From NCBI GenBank assembly GCA_022448105.1, contig JAKVAV010000027.1, forward strand, positions 1 to 43,663: 43,663 nucleotides of DNA, in the 5' to 3' direction. Position 1 is the first letter of the stretch; each line of letters opens with the position of its first letter. Positions 1-7,831 of the stretch are shown here, piece by piece. The translations under genes and the position numbers were made by a program. The DNA comes from Flavobacteriales bacterium. GTDB taxonomy: Bacteria; Bacteroidota; Bacteroidia; Flavobacteriales_D; Cryomorphaceae. Under the pieces are notes generated by a model that saw only the letters and a list, made by a program, of their open reading frames with translations, had not been told where the DNA came from and did not search any database.

Positions 1-624
1 AGCGAGTTAGGAGAGAAGGTGACCCTGATCGCAGTGTCTAAGTATAGCCCCGACGAGGCTGTGCAGGAGGCCTACGAAGCAGGTCATCGCGATTTTGGTG
101 AAAACAAAGCCCAAGACCTACAGGCTAGAAAGGATAGATTTCCTGATGATATCCGCTGGCATTTTATCGGGCATTTGCAGCGCAATAAGGTGAAATACAT
201 TGCACCTTTTATTCACCTGATTCATGCCGTAGATAGTCTCCGTCTCCTTCAGGAAATCGATAAGCAGGCCAAACGGTTTGATCGAATTATACCGGTGCTT
301 TTGCAAATACACATCGCTCAAGAAGAGTCAAAATTTGGCATGAGTCGATCCGAGGTGATGGAGCTTCTTAGTTCAGAGGAATTAGATCAATTGCAAAATG
401 TGAGGGTAGAAGGTCTCATGGGAATGGCGACGAATACCTCAGACGAGACTCAGATTAGAAGCGAGTTTGAGATCCTCCAATCGATTTTTGAAGAGATCTC
501 GAAATTGGAAACGTCAAAGAATGTAGAAATGAAAACGCTCAGCACCGGCATGAGCAATGATTATAAAATTGCCGTTGAAACCGGATCCACTATGGTGAGG
601 ATTGGTTCAGCGGTTTTCAAATAG
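1..624 (+). CDS. YggS/PLPBP family pyridoxal-phosphate homeostasis protein (5' partial)
   Basis: The reading frame is open from base 1, and the residues before the GTG at 19 (SELGEK) continue the usual N-terminal half-helix of this family, so the gene starts outside the window and GTG 19 is not the start. About 207 residues are present; the family is usually near 220. The motif LIAVSKY carries the lysine that binds PLP, followed by the family signatures GENKAQDL, WHFIGHLQRNK and, near the end, STGMSNDYKIAVETGSTMVR, which forms the phosphate-binding part of the TIM-like barrel. Members are cytosolic non-enzymatic PLP carriers that keep vitamin B6 and amino acid pools balanced. The next gene follows after 5 bases, so the two are probably co-transcribed. 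The family call is secure. Confidence 0.95.
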   Translation, partial: SELGEKVTLIAVSKYSPDEAVQEAYEAGHRDFGENKAQDLQARKDRFPDDIRWHFIGHLQRNKVKYIAPFIHLIHAVDSLRLLQEIDKQAKRFDRIIPVLLQIHIAQEESKFGMSRSEVMELLSSEELDQLQNVRVEGLMGMATNTSDETQIRSEFEILQSIFEEISKLETSKNVEMKTLSTGMSNDYKIAVETGSTMVRIGSAVFK

Positions 625-629
625 AAATT

Positions 630-1166
630 ATGGCAGCAACAGCGAAAAGTAAGAAAGTGGAGGCCTTAGTTAGTCTTCTACATTCCACCAAATCAGCCGA
701 AGTAATCAGCGCACTCAAGAAAATTCCAGAACAAGGAAATGCCACTTTGATCAAGCCTTTGCTGAGAACCTATTTGGCATGGCCAAACGATCCCGACATT
801 CAAGCGAGAACTCAAAAAATACTTGGGGAACTCAAGACTCAAACTGCGGTTCCAGAGTTGATTTCGGCTCTTGGCGAAGAAGAGTTTGAAACTGTTCGAG
901 CCTTAATTATCTCCGTTTTCTGGCATGCGGGAATTTATCCAACCGATGAGCTGGATGTGCTGATTCAAAATGCGATCAAGGGTGATTATATGGTGGCTAT
1001 GGAGGTTTTGACAGTGGTCGAGAATTCCGATGTTTTTACAGATCCTGACCTCGTTCAGCAATACATGCTCGATATTGACGAGTATCTCGATAGCAATCCC
1101 GAAGCGGACCATGCTTCCATTCTTGAGCAGCTCAAGGATGTTCTCAAAAGTCAGTACAATCTCTAA
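630..1166 (+). CDS. HEAT-repeat-like protein
   Basis: This encodes 178 residues with no signal peptide and a helical, leucine-rich make-up. Repeating helix pairs can be seen, for example around residues 10-35 (VEALVSLLHSTKSAEVISAL), 38-70 and 72-100 (AVPELISALGEEEFETVRAL), which is the spacing of HEAT/armadillo-type solenoids. Such small cytosolic solenoids usually bind other proteins; no partner or reaction can be read from the sequence. It lies 5 bases after the YggS-like gene and its stop is followed one base later by the ATG of a lipoprotein gene, so the three probably form one operon. The acidic C-terminal third is less repeat-like. The fold is a moderate inference; the function is unknown. 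Confidence 0.75.
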   Translation: MAATAKSKKVEALVSLLHSTKSAEVISALKKIPEQGNATLIKPLLRTYLAWPNDPDIQARTQKILGELKTQTAVPELISALGEEEFETVRALIISVFWHAGIYPTDELDVLIQNAIKGDYMVAMEVLTVVENSDVFTDPDLVQQYMLDIDEYLDSNPEADHASILEQLKDVLKSQYNL

Positions 1167-1167
1167 G

Positions 1168-1959
1168 ATGAAAAACTTTCTATACTCGACAGCCATTTTA
1201 GTTCTTTTCGCTTGTTCTGGTCCAACTGAAACTGGCAGGAATAACACAAAGGAATCCGATGAGCAGAGAATCACGCCCTATCAGATTTCTTTCGAAAAGT
1301 TCACTCAGAAGGAAGAAGGTTGCCAAGGCGAAGACTGCACAAAGGTAGATATCCAGATAGTTTCACTCAACGCGGGAGATTCAGCAGTATGCGCGAAAGT
1401 CAATCAGAGCGTTATATCGGAATACCACGAGATGGTTCGTTCCAGATTGTCTGAATCGATCAATTCAAATAGTGTAGAAGTATTGGCTGGGAAGTTTTTG
1501 GAGGGCTACGAGATGTTCAAAGCCGAGTTTCCTGAAGATCCGTCCACCTGGTATTTGGAGATTTCAGCCGAAGAATCCAGTCTCTTGGGAGATTCGGTTT
1601 ACTGCGTCAATCTTAGTGTGGAAGACTACTTGGGAGGCGCTCATGGAAATAGAGGAAATACTTTGCTGACCTATAGCTTGACAAATGGAAAATTGCTCGA
1701 TTTGCACAAGATGTACGCTAAGGCGATCAAACCCATTGCCGAGAAGAAGTTCAGAACGAAGTACGAGATAGCCGAAGGCTCATCGTTAAATGAGGCTGGT
1801 TTTATTTTCCCGGAAGGAAGTTTTGTTCTTCCCGAAAACATTGGTTATAGCCAGACTGGAATAACCTTGATTTATAATCCATACGAAGTAGCACCCTACG
1901 CCATGGGATCAACAGTCATTGACATATCGTTTGAAGAAATTGAAAGCATTGAAAACTAG
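1168..1959 (+). CDS. Lipoprotein with DUF3298/RsiV-like domain
   Basis: The product has 263 residues. I start it at ATG 1168, one base after the preceding stop, because the next residues form a lipoprotein signal peptide with lipobox LFAC (Cys15 or so); the longer open frame reaching back to 1030 lies inside the upstream gene and adds no signal. After a short polar linker, the body carries a domain like those in DUF3298/DUF4163 proteins: the stretch VEDYLGGAHGNRGNTLLTYS and, later, the segment around 'PYEVAPYAMGSTVIDI' match the conserved core of this group. In characterised relatives (RsiV, PdaC) the domain binds or acts on cell-wall glycans such as lysozyme or peptidoglycan. Here an outer or inner membrane-anchored periplasmic role is inferred. 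A hairpin terminator follows 48 bases downstream. Confidence 0.85.
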   Translation: MKNFLYSTAILVLFACSGPTETGRNNTKESDEQRITPYQISFEKFTQKEEGCQGEDCTKVDIQIVSLNAGDSAVCAKVNQSVISEYHEMVRSRLSESINSNSVEVLAGKFLEGYEMFKAEFPEDPSTWYLEISAEESSLLGDSVYCVNLSVEDYLGGAHGNRGNTLLTYSLTNGKLLDLHKMYAKAIKPIAEKKFRTKYEIAEGSSLNEAGFIFPEGSFVLPENIGYSQTGITLIYNPYEVAPYAMGSTVIDISFEEIESIEN

Positions 1960-2007
1960 CCTTCTAGAAAATTTCTGAAACCATAACCCAAATAATTGAG
2001 TAAAAAA

Positions 2008-2034
2008 ACGCCCGAGCATTGCCCGGGCGTCTTT
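2008..2034. terminator. Bidirectional Rho-independent terminator
   Basis: A 7-bp perfect GC-rich stem (ACGCCCG at 2008-2014 pairs with CGGGCGT at 2024-2030) is preceded on the plus strand by a run of seven A and followed by CTTT. Read on the minus strand it is a hairpin followed by a T run, so it best ends the Fn3 gene transcribed from the right; on the plus strand it can end the lipoprotein operon. It lies between two convergent genes, where a shared terminator is expected. Confidence 0.85.
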
Positions 2035-2070
2035 GTCCTTACCGACATACAGCTTAAGGGGGTAGTAATG

Positions 2071-2688
2071 TCAGGCTGCCATAATTGATTCAGTGGTGCT
2101 AGGGGGGCCGATTCCCCCGGCGCCTATGGCTAGGACTCTGAAGTAATATCTTTTTCCAGGTTCTAGATTATCCACCAAGCATCGACTTTTCGTGCTATAG
2201 CTGATCGTCATCCAATTTCTATCCTTTTCAGATTCATTGGTACAACTCTGGACTAAGTAGTTCTTGCTATTCTTTACCGGAGACCAACTTAATATCAGCT
2301 CTCCTTCGTTATCAGTACGTTTTATGCGGAAGTTATCAGGATTTGCGAGAGGTTTGGGTTGGTTATTTCTCTTTCGAAGTTCAAACCCGCTTTTCTCTAC
2401 TTCTTCACGGTTTCCATTGCTGAAAGCTTCTACATACGAGGCCGCTTGCCTCAATTTTGCGTCGAGGTTTTTGACACAGAGATTTCTCGCTGCTATGGCT
2501 CTGCGGTCTCCGTATTCGGCCATTTCTATGGCTTTTGAGAGGGCAATTTGAGCCGAGATCAATTCCTCTATCAACTTTCTGTTTTTACTGTAAACTGTGC
2601 TTTCGCTCATACCGGACGCCACACGTTGGGCTTTCTCTACTTTTTCATTCGGGTTCAATCCCCGAAGTCCGATTTTTACTTTTAGCAT
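2071..2688 (-). CDS. Bacteroidetes fibronectin type III domain protein
   Basis: The product has 205 residues and no signal peptide or membrane segment. The N-terminal ~110 residues are helical (AQIALSKAIEMAEYGDRRAI, then LRQAASYVEAFSNGNREEVE), and the C-terminal ~85 residues (about 118-203) are an Fn3 domain with LILSWSPVKNSKNYLVQ, a Trp in the next strand, and the closing GKRYYFRVLAIGAGGIGPPS. This two-part layout, a helical bundle followed by one Fn3 unit and a 'SGFELRK' junction, is a family I recognise from many Bacteroidetes, often in multiple copies, with no known role. Lack of a secretion signal is notable since Fn3 domains are usually extracellular. The gene is monocistronic and ends at a shared terminator. 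Confidence 0.8.
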   Translation of the reverse strand: MLKVKIGLRGLNPNEKVEKAQRVASGMSESTVYSKNRKLIEELISAQIALSKAIEMAEYGDRRAIAARNLCVKNLDAKLRQAASYVEAFSNGNREEVEKSGFELRKRNNQPKPLANPDNFRIKRTDNEGELILSWSPVKNSKNYLVQSCTNESEKDRNWMTISYSTKSRCLVDNLEPGKRYYFRVLAIGAGGIGPPSTTESIMAA

Positions 2689-2876
2689 AATTTAAACAGG
2701 CAGTTGTTGCATGCTTTTACTCCATTGCTCAGATGAAGGTTTCGTTTGGAAGAGAAAATTTTTCACTTTCAAGAATACAATTGACTCTTGAACCAGTGAT
2801 AGGCGCAGTTGTCAAGACTTTCGGTGCAGGCGAAAATTTTCTTTTTGCACAAAAAGGATAATTGATTTTCAGGGAC

Positions 2877-3242
2877 TTAACTTTTTCGAACAGTGTATTT
2901 TACATGCTCGTCGAGCAATAAAGCCTCCTGTAGATAGATGTTTGCCTTGGTCATGTCTACGTCTTCTGGACCAGAAAAAGAAACGCTGTAGATCTGCTTT
3001 CTGCCTCGATCTAGGAGCCAACCAAGTTCATTGCTCAACTCATTTCCTCGTACAAAGGCCCATTCCACATCTCCGTTTTTCAGAATGTTGAAATAGCATA
3101 TCCACGATCTTCTATAATAGAAAGGAAGCTTCCATCGCTTTTTGATTTCTAATCCCGAATTTTCCATAACCATCTCGTGCAACAATAGAATGGTATTCGA
3201 TTGCTTGGTAGAAAGATCTGAAGTAAAAGAATGAATGTCCAT
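2877..3242 (-). CDS. DUF1801 (YdhG-like) family protein
   Basis: This is a 121-residue cytosolic protein. The pattern of a short N-terminal helix, then IKKRWKLPFYYRRSWICYFN and a WAFVRGNEL strand is that of the DUF1801/YdhG alpha-beta fold (related to the frataxin-like YjbR fold). The family's biochemical role is unknown; some members are described as intracellular iron-related proteins but nothing here proves that. The C-terminal half is typical in length (120-150 aa for the family). It stands alone, divergent from the HPF-like gene 87 bases to the right, so the two promoters share that short gap. Confidence 0.7.
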   Translation of the reverse strand: MDIHSFTSDLSTKQSNTILLLHEMVMENSGLEIKKRWKLPFYYRRSWICYFNILKNGDVEWAFVRGNELSNELGWLLDRGRKQIYSVSFSGPEDVDMTKANIYLQEALLLDEHVKYTVRKS

Positions 3243-3329
3243 GAGCGATTTTTAACAGGAATTGATTTTTATCATAATTCCGCGTGAGCTTATTGACTAA
3301 ATTAGTAGAGTAAAGAAAAAACAATAACC

Positions 3330-3635
3330 ATGGACAAAACAATAGAGCCTGTAAATTTCAATGCAAGTCAAGAATTGATCGATCACATGGATACCATGTT
3401 TGACAGACTGGTGAGGTACAACGATCAAATTGTTAAGGCCGATATATATCTTAAGTCTTTGCGAGAGACACCAGAACGCGCCAAGAAAGTAGAGGTCCGC
3501 ATTTTCCTTCCTGGAGGAAAAGACATTTTTGTAGAATACGAAGCGGATACCTTTAAAACGGCCGCCCAGAAAAACTACGACCGGCTCAAAGTGATTCTCA
3601 CCAAAGAGAAGGAGAAATTAAAATCACACCATTAA
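3330..3635 (+). CDS. HPF/RaiA family ribosome-associated protein (short form)
   Basis: The product has 101 residues, the size of short hibernation-promoting factors. The order of elements fits the family: an N-terminal strand and helix (ASQELIDHMDTMFDRLVRYN), the strand ADIYLKSL, a paired strand KKVEVRIFLPGGKDIFVEYE, and the closing helix TFKTAAQKNYDRLKVILTKEKEK. Relatives bind the 30S decoding region in stationary phase and block mRNA and tRNA binding or promote 70S/100S dimers; the lack of the C-terminal dimerisation domain means any 100S role would be of the short type. The lysine-rich tail is as expected for rRNA contact. A TAAATTAG element about 30 bases upstream may be the promoter's -7 box. 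Confidence 0.85.
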   Translation: MDKTIEPVNFNASQELIDHMDTMFDRLVRYNDQIVKADIYLKSLRETPERAKKVEVRIFLPGGKDIFVEYEADTFKTAAQKNYDRLKVILTKEKEKLKSHH

Positions 3636-3707
3636 CACAAGTTACTGGGGCTCCTCAAAAACTAAGTTGAGAAGTTTCTTGATCTACCCAATATCAAACA
3701 TAATTTA

Positions 3708-4256
3708 ATGTCCAAGTTAGGATTATGTGCGTTAATTATCCTCTTCTCTTTTAAAGGATCGGTTCTGTCTCAATCCAGAAATAATGAAAACCTATCTACG
3801 GTAATTTTGGAGCTTAATTATAAATCTCCTGGACTTCGAGGAATGGGTGGATATCTCAGTTTGAAAAATCTAAATAGTGGCGAGGAATTTCAAAGTGAAA
3901 GTAATAAGCTCAGCTTCAATTCATTCGTTATTGTTGAGAATCTACCTCCCGGGACTTATGAGGTTATAGATTTCAATTTGGAATATGGTGGTGGTTCAAT
4001 TGGTACAAAAAATTCGAAATTTTTCAACCACTTAAATATAAAGCCATCCAGCAACTACTTTGTTGGAAGTTATCTCGCCAAAAAGGTTAAACCGATTTTT
4101 AAGTTCCACATCCAAATATTCAAAGTTTCATCACCGACTGAAGAAAAGATCTTAAAGAAACTGAATAAAAAGTCTGACCGGTGGAGTGAATTAAACTTAG
4201 ACTTCACGGAGCAGCTTTTAAGAACTGATACCTCGTTGGTAATTGTGCGCGATTAG
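3708..4256 (+). CDS. Secreted protein of unknown function
   Basis: The product has 182 residues with a clear signal peptide (hydrophobic LCALIILFSFKGSVLS, predicted cleavage before QSRNNEN), so it is exported to the periplasm or beyond. The mature part has alternating beta-strand character, including VILELNYKSPGLRGMGGYLS and VIVENLPPGTYEVIDFN; the LPPGTYEV turn resembles that of carboxypeptidase-regulatory or Fn3-like beta-sandwich domains. The C-terminal third is lysine rich and more helical. No T9SS sorting domain or lipobox is seen. I do not recognise a named family. It has 72 bases of upstream spacing from the HPF-like gene and probably its own promoter. Confidence 0.7.
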   Translation: MSKLGLCALIILFSFKGSVLSQSRNNENLSTVILELNYKSPGLRGMGGYLSLKNLNSGEEFQSESNKLSFNSFVIVENLPPGTYEVIDFNLEYGGGSIGTKNSKFFNHLNIKPSSNYFVGSYLAKKVKPIFKFHIQIFKVSSPTEEKILKKLNKKSDRWSELNLDFTEQLLRTDTSLVIVRD

Positions 4257-4964
4257 TTGAGAATTGAATGCCTTGACCTGTCTTCTTCCCGGTGGAGGAT
4301 GTGAGCTTTTCAGAAGTATGCCGAAAAGTGCTGGCCTACGCATTGCAATGCCGATGTGGTGAACTTTGAGCAGCTAAGGACTGTAAACGTTATGGTATCC
4401 ACTTACTTTCCACCTCCGTATTTCTGCTTCTTGATCGCAGAAATCCACCTCCTCCATGGGAGGAGGATAAGTCTAGCGCATTCTGGCCTCCTCCTGTGGG
4501 TGATGCTCATATTAAGGGAATGGCATATACATTTCTCTTTTTCAATAAGTGGTGGATTGGTACTTCATCTCTGATCGAATGTCGAGCAGCAATAACAGTA
4601 AAAAGGTTTTAGCCAAAATCTTGAGTCTATAGAAGTAAAGACAAAAATTAAGTTGAATAAGATTTTCACTGCGTGTGTCCCTTTTTAGCTGAGGTTTTGC
4701 GCCTATTCAAATTGATCCTATTGCTGAATTCCCTTAGCGCAAAAATTGCCTTTCGACGTTCTTGACTTTTGCTCCACTTTGCGTCAAGGTAAAGTGGAAA
4801 GAAAGATTGATTCATTAACACGCGAGCAAAATGAAAAAAATGATGACAACAGCATTGTCTGTCGATATCTGGGTTATTACACTGTGGAGTGAGTGGGGTT
4901 TTCTGAAAAATGAGGAAAAGGTCGGAGGTAGAATTCAATAAGAGTGCTAACTCCCTATGACCCA
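4257..4964. other. 708-base stretch without an intact gene; eroded coding-like fragments
   Basis: No open frame here looks like a complete gene. Several short pieces read as protein in changing frames: 4280-4369 in frame 2 (includes VEDVSFSEVCRKVLAYAL), 4305-4574 in frame 3 and 4367-4612 in frame 2 (includes PVGDAHIKGMAYTFLFF and NKWWIGTSSLIE). Each ends at a stop or lacks a start, which suggests the remains of one or more decayed genes, although chance cannot be excluded. The right part (4650-4964) is more AT-rich intergenic DNA that holds the inverted-repeat element at 4761-4797 and a 36-codon open frame from ATG 4831 that I do not support as a gene. Confidence 0.5.
4761..4797 (-). ncRNA. 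Candidate H-type pseudoknot element
   Basis: Two perfect inverted repeats interlock: CTTGAC (4761-4766) with GTCAAG (4783-4788), and CCACTTT (4774-4780) with AAAGTGG (4791-4797). Read on the minus strand the order is 7-bp stem 1, a 2-base loop, 6-bp stem 2, a 2-base junction, the stem 1 partner, a 7-base A-rich loop (AGCAAAA) and the stem 2 partner, which is the geometry of an H-type pseudoknot. On the plus strand the last loop would be only 2 bases and too short, so the minus strand is the likelier sense. It lies about 170 bases beyond the menB stop on that strand. RNA function is an inference from structure only. Confidence 0.45.
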
Positions 4965-5807
4965 CTAAGGTATCCACTTAATATCCCCAAAATCGGGCTT
5001 GCGCTTCTCTAAGAAAGCGTTCCGACCTTCTTTGGCCTCATCGGTCATGTAGGCTAGGCGAGTGGCCTCACCGGCAAAAACTTGTTGACCTACCATTCCG
5101 TCATCGGTGAGGTTGAAGGCAAATTTGAGCATCTTGATACTCGTTGGGGATTTCTCCAAAATCTCAAGTGCCCAATCATAGGCCGTGTCTTCTAGCTCTT
5201 CGTGAGGAATTACTGCATTAACCATTCCCATTTCGTAAGCTTCTTGTGCCGAGTAGTTTCTACCTAAGAAGAAGATTTCTCGGGCTCGCTTTTGTCCAAC
5301 CATTTTGGCCAGATAAGCCGATCCATATCCACCATCGAAGCTCGTTACGTCAGCATCGGTTTGTTTGAAGATGGCATGTTCTTTACTCGCTAGAGTCAAG
5401 TCACATACTACGTGTAGGCTATGCCCACCGCCAACAGCCCAACCTGGCACTACTGCTATCACCACTTTTGGCATAAATCGAATCAGCCGCTGGACTTCAA
5501 GGATGTTGAGTCGGGGCATTCCATCTTCGTCCACGTATCCTTGGTGACCTCTGGCTCTTTGGTCGCCGCCGCTGCAGAAAGCCCATCCACCATCTTTCGG
5601 TGAAGGTCCTTCACCTGAAAAAAGAACCACTCCGATGGAAGTGTCTTCACGAGCATCGAGAAAGGCTTCGTAAAGCTCCTTCACCGTTTTTGGCCGAAAG
5701 GCATTTCTAACCTCTGGTCTATTGAACGCTATGCGCGCCACGCTTCCATATTTTGCATATGTAATGTCTTCGTAGTCTTTTACCGTTTTCCAATCAGCTT
5801 TGCTCAT
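4965..5807 (-). CDS. menB: 1,4-dihydroxy-2-naphthoyl-CoA synthase
   Basis: This 280-residue crotonase-fold enzyme closes the second ring of menaquinone: it converts o-succinylbenzoyl-CoA to 1,4-dihydroxy-2-naphthoyl-CoA in the cytosol. Family signatures are present: IAFNRPEVRNAFRPKTV near the N-terminus, the substrate loop FCSGGDQRARG, the oxyanion-hole segment VVPGWAVGGGHSLHVVCDLT, and TSFDGGYGSAYLA, whose Asp and Tyr are characteristic of MenB as opposed to other enoyl-CoA hydratases. The length matches the family (270-300). It lies 9 bases behind purC, so it is probably the last gene of the phoH-purC-menB unit. No other men genes are in the window. The organism is thus expected to respire with menaquinone. 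Confidence 0.97.
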   Translation of the reverse strand: MSKADWKTVKDYEDITYAKYGSVARIAFNRPEVRNAFRPKTVKELYEAFLDAREDTSIGVVLFSGEGPSPKDGGWAFCSGGDQRARGHQGYVDEDGMPRLNILEVQRLIRFMPKVVIAVVPGWAVGGGHSLHVVCDLTLASKEHAIFKQTDADVTSFDGGYGSAYLAKMVGQKRAREIFFLGRNYSAQEAYEMGMVNAVIPHEELEDTAYDWALEILEKSPTSIKMLKFAFNLTDDGMVGQQVFAGEATRLAYMTDEAKEGRNAFLEKRKPDFGDIKWIP

Positions 5808-5816
5808 GGCTCTGTA

Positions 5817-6761
5817 TTAAAGTGTGGCTAAAAACTCTGCCGTCTTTTGTTCTATTTCTTCTTTGTTGATGCTTTCAACGGATCTATCAAAGGTCTCTCC
5901 CGTGATTTTTTCGTAGAGCTCGCGGTAACGAGAAGCGATCATCTCCACTCGATCTGGAGTCATCTCGGGAACTTGCTCACCGTCTTTGCCTTGAAAGCCG
6001 TTTTCAATTAGCCATTCCCTCACAAATTCTTTGGAAAGCTGCTTTTGAGCCTCGCCCTTCCCTTGCCTTTCCTCATAGCCATCTGCATAGAAATAACGAG
6101 AAGAGTCAGGAGTGTGAATCTCATCCATGAGCATCACGTCACCATCTTTCAATCCAAATTCGTATTTCGTATCAACGAGTATCAAACCTTTCTCAGCAGC
6201 CATTTCAGTTCCTCGCTGAAAGAGCATTCTCGTGTAATCCTCTAGTTGAGTATAGTAGTGTTCAGGTACGATTCCCAGAGCAATGATTTCTTCACGAGAA
6301 ATATCCTCATCGTGACCTTCCTCGGCTTTAGTTGCAGGAGTAATGATGGGCTCTGGGAATTGATCGTGCTCCTTCATACCATCTGGCATAGGGACTCCGC
6401 AAAGAACTCTCTTTCCCAAGCGGTACTCTCGCCAAGCATGACCGGTGAGATATCCTCTTATCACCATTTCCACTCTGAAAGGTTCGCATCGATGACCCAC
6501 AGCCACATTCGGAGCCGGTGTGTCGACCAACCAATTTGGGCAGATATCAGCTGTGGCTTTGAGAAACTTTGCTGCGATGAGGTTGAGAATAGCGCCCTTC
6601 CCGGGAATACCTTTCGGTAAAATCACATCGAAAGCAGAGATGCGATTACTCGCCACCAACACGAGATGATCGTTTCCAATTCCGTAAACATCACGCACCT
6701 TTCCATGATAAACCGAGGTTTGATTGGGAAATGAATATTCAGTCTGGGTTGAGACTTCCAT
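5817..6761 (-). CDS. purC: Phosphoribosylaminoimidazole-succinocarboxamide synthase
   Basis: SAICAR synthetase joins CAIR and aspartate using ATP in step 8 of purine synthesis. At 314 residues it is the long type, like yeast ADE1 and many Bacteroidetes, and not the ~240-residue type. Recognisable motifs are [13 protein letters not shown], the ATP/CAIR segment [60 protein letters not shown] and [13 protein letters not shown]. Its ATG directly follows the TAA of phoH with no base between, which implies translational coupling to that gene. menB follows 9 bases downstream. The assignment is certain; the operon is inferred from spacing. Confidence 0.98.
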   Translation of the reverse strand: MEVSTQTEYSFPNQTSVYHGKVRDVYGIGNDHLVLVASNRISAFDVILPKGIPGKGAILNLIAAKFLKATADICPNWLVDTPAPNVAVGHRCEPFRVEMVIRGYLTGHAWREYRLGKRVLCGVPMPDGMKEHDQFPEPIITPATKAEEGHDEDISREEIIALGIVPEHYYTQLEDYTRMLFQRGTEMAAEKGLILVDTKYEFGLKDGDVMLMDEIHTPDSSRYFYADGYEERQGKGEAQKQLSKEFVREWLIENGFQGKDGEQVPEMTPDRVEMIASRYRELYEKITGETFDRSVESINKEEIEQKTAEFLATL

Positions 6762-7712
6762 TTAGTTTTCTGGTTTTTTCTGGTCGAAGGCTTTGATGAT
6801 TCTTTTCACCAGAGGGTGACGCATCACATCTCTTTCGTTGAGCCAAATAATTTTAACTCCTTCGACTCCGTCTAAATTTTCAATGCTGTATTTAAGGCCG
6901 CTGGTCTGTTTTTTTGGCAGATCAATCTGCGTGAGATCTCCCGTGATTACAAACTTGGCGGTTTGTCCCATTCTCGTCAAGAACATCTTGAGCTGAGAAA
7001 TAGTTGCGTTTTGTGATTCATCCAAAATCACGAATGCCTTATCTAGGGTGCGTCCTCTCATGTAAGCGAGTGGGGCGATCTGGATCGTTCCCGATTCCAG
7101 GTAATCGCGTAACCGCTCTGGTGGAATCATGTCTCGGAGAGCATCGTAGAGTGGTTGCAAGTAGGGGTCGAGTTTATCTTTTAAATCTCCGGGAAGGAAG
7201 CCTAGATTTTCTCCAGCCTCAACTGCTGGTCTGGTCAAGATGATCTTCCGAATTTGTTTTTGCTTTAAAGCACGAACGGCTAGAGCCACCGCTGTGTAGG
7301 TTTTTCCAGTCCCGGCAGGTCCAATCGCAAAAACAAGATCACTTTCATCAACCGCTTCCACTAGGCGCCTTTGATTGGCGGTTTTTGCTTTGACTTTGAG
7401 TCCATTGTTTCCATGAACGAGGACAGTGTCTCCTCCGGCGTTCGTTAATAGACTCGGAGCGTCATCAGTCAAAAGACGTTCTATATTGCTTTCGGTAAGT
7501 CGATTGTACTTATCGAAATGCTGCATAAAGAGGTTCATCTTCTGTTCGAAAATATCGATCTCTTCCTCTTCTCCAATGGCCTTAAGCATATTGCCGCGGG
7601 CAATCACTTTAAGTTTTGGAAAGTGTTTGGTGATAAACTGAAATTTCTTGTTGTTGACACCCAATATCTCAATCGGGTCTACGTGTTCAATCGGGATTAT
7701 TCTTTCGCTCAA
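6762..7712 (-). CDS. PhoH family ATPase
   Basis: The product has 316 residues, the usual length for PhoH/PhoL proteins. An N-terminal KH-like region (about 1-85) precedes the P-loop domain: Walker A GPAGTGKTY around residue 133, TRPAVEAGENLGFLPGDLKD, Walker B AFVILDESQN, and the sensor segment FVITGDLTQIDLP. Members are cytosolic ATPases linked to RNA metabolism and ribosome quality, often beside ybeY; the exact role in Bacteroidetes is not established. It is the first gene of the phoH-purC-menB unit and diverges from the SAM hydroxide adenosyltransferase gene, with a 119-base shared promoter region. Confidence 0.95.
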   Translation of the reverse strand: MSERIIPIEHVDPIEILGVNNKKFQFITKHFPKLKVIARGNMLKAIGEEEEIDIFEQKMNLFMQHFDKYNRLTESNIERLLTDDAPSLLTNAGGDTVLVHGNNGLKVKAKTANQRRLVEAVDESDLVFAIGPAGTGKTYTAVALAVRALKQKQIRKIILTRPAVEAGENLGFLPGDLKDKLDPYLQPLYDALRDMIPPERLRDYLESGTIQIAPLAYMRGRTLDKAFVILDESQNATISQLKMFLTRMGQTAKFVITGDLTQIDLPKKQTSGLKYSIENLDGVEGVKIIWLNERDVMRHPLVKRIIKAFDQKKPEN

Positions 7713-7773
7713 ACGCTCTTAAATATGCTGTTTTTTACCTCACACAAAGGGAAACGTCCCTTGGTAATTTTCT

Positions 7774-7781
7774 TACTTTTG
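7774..7781 (+). promoter_or_regulatory. Candidate -7 promoter element for the SAM hydroxide adenosyltransferase gene
   Basis: TACTTTTG matches the Bacteroidetes -7 consensus TAnnTTTG and lies 50 bases before the ATG at 7832. No well-spaced TTTG -33 box is visible (the nearest, TTGG at 7761, is too close), so confidence is limited. Confidence 0.4.
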
Positions 7782-7831
7782 GTATTCAAAAATAAAGAAT
7801 ATTTCGGCGTCGGAGCCACCGACTTTTTCAC

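Noticed and set aside
1030-1167. Upstream extension of the DUF3298-type lipoprotein gene
   Set aside because: It lies wholly within the HEAT-like gene and would bury the lipoprotein signal peptide that starts at ATG 1168.
2640-2690. tRNA-like TTCAATCCC segment
   Set aside because: It codes for GLNPNEK in the Fn3 protein; no cloverleaf can be formed around it.
4356-4574. 72-codon plus-strand open frame
   Set aside because: Hydrophobic, odd composition, no domain; it overlaps another coding-like fragment in a different frame and seems to be part of eroded DNA.
4666-4977. 103-codon minus-strand open frame
   Set aside because: It runs through the palindromic element and overlaps the menB stop; the peptide is Arg/Lys-rich and looks accidental.
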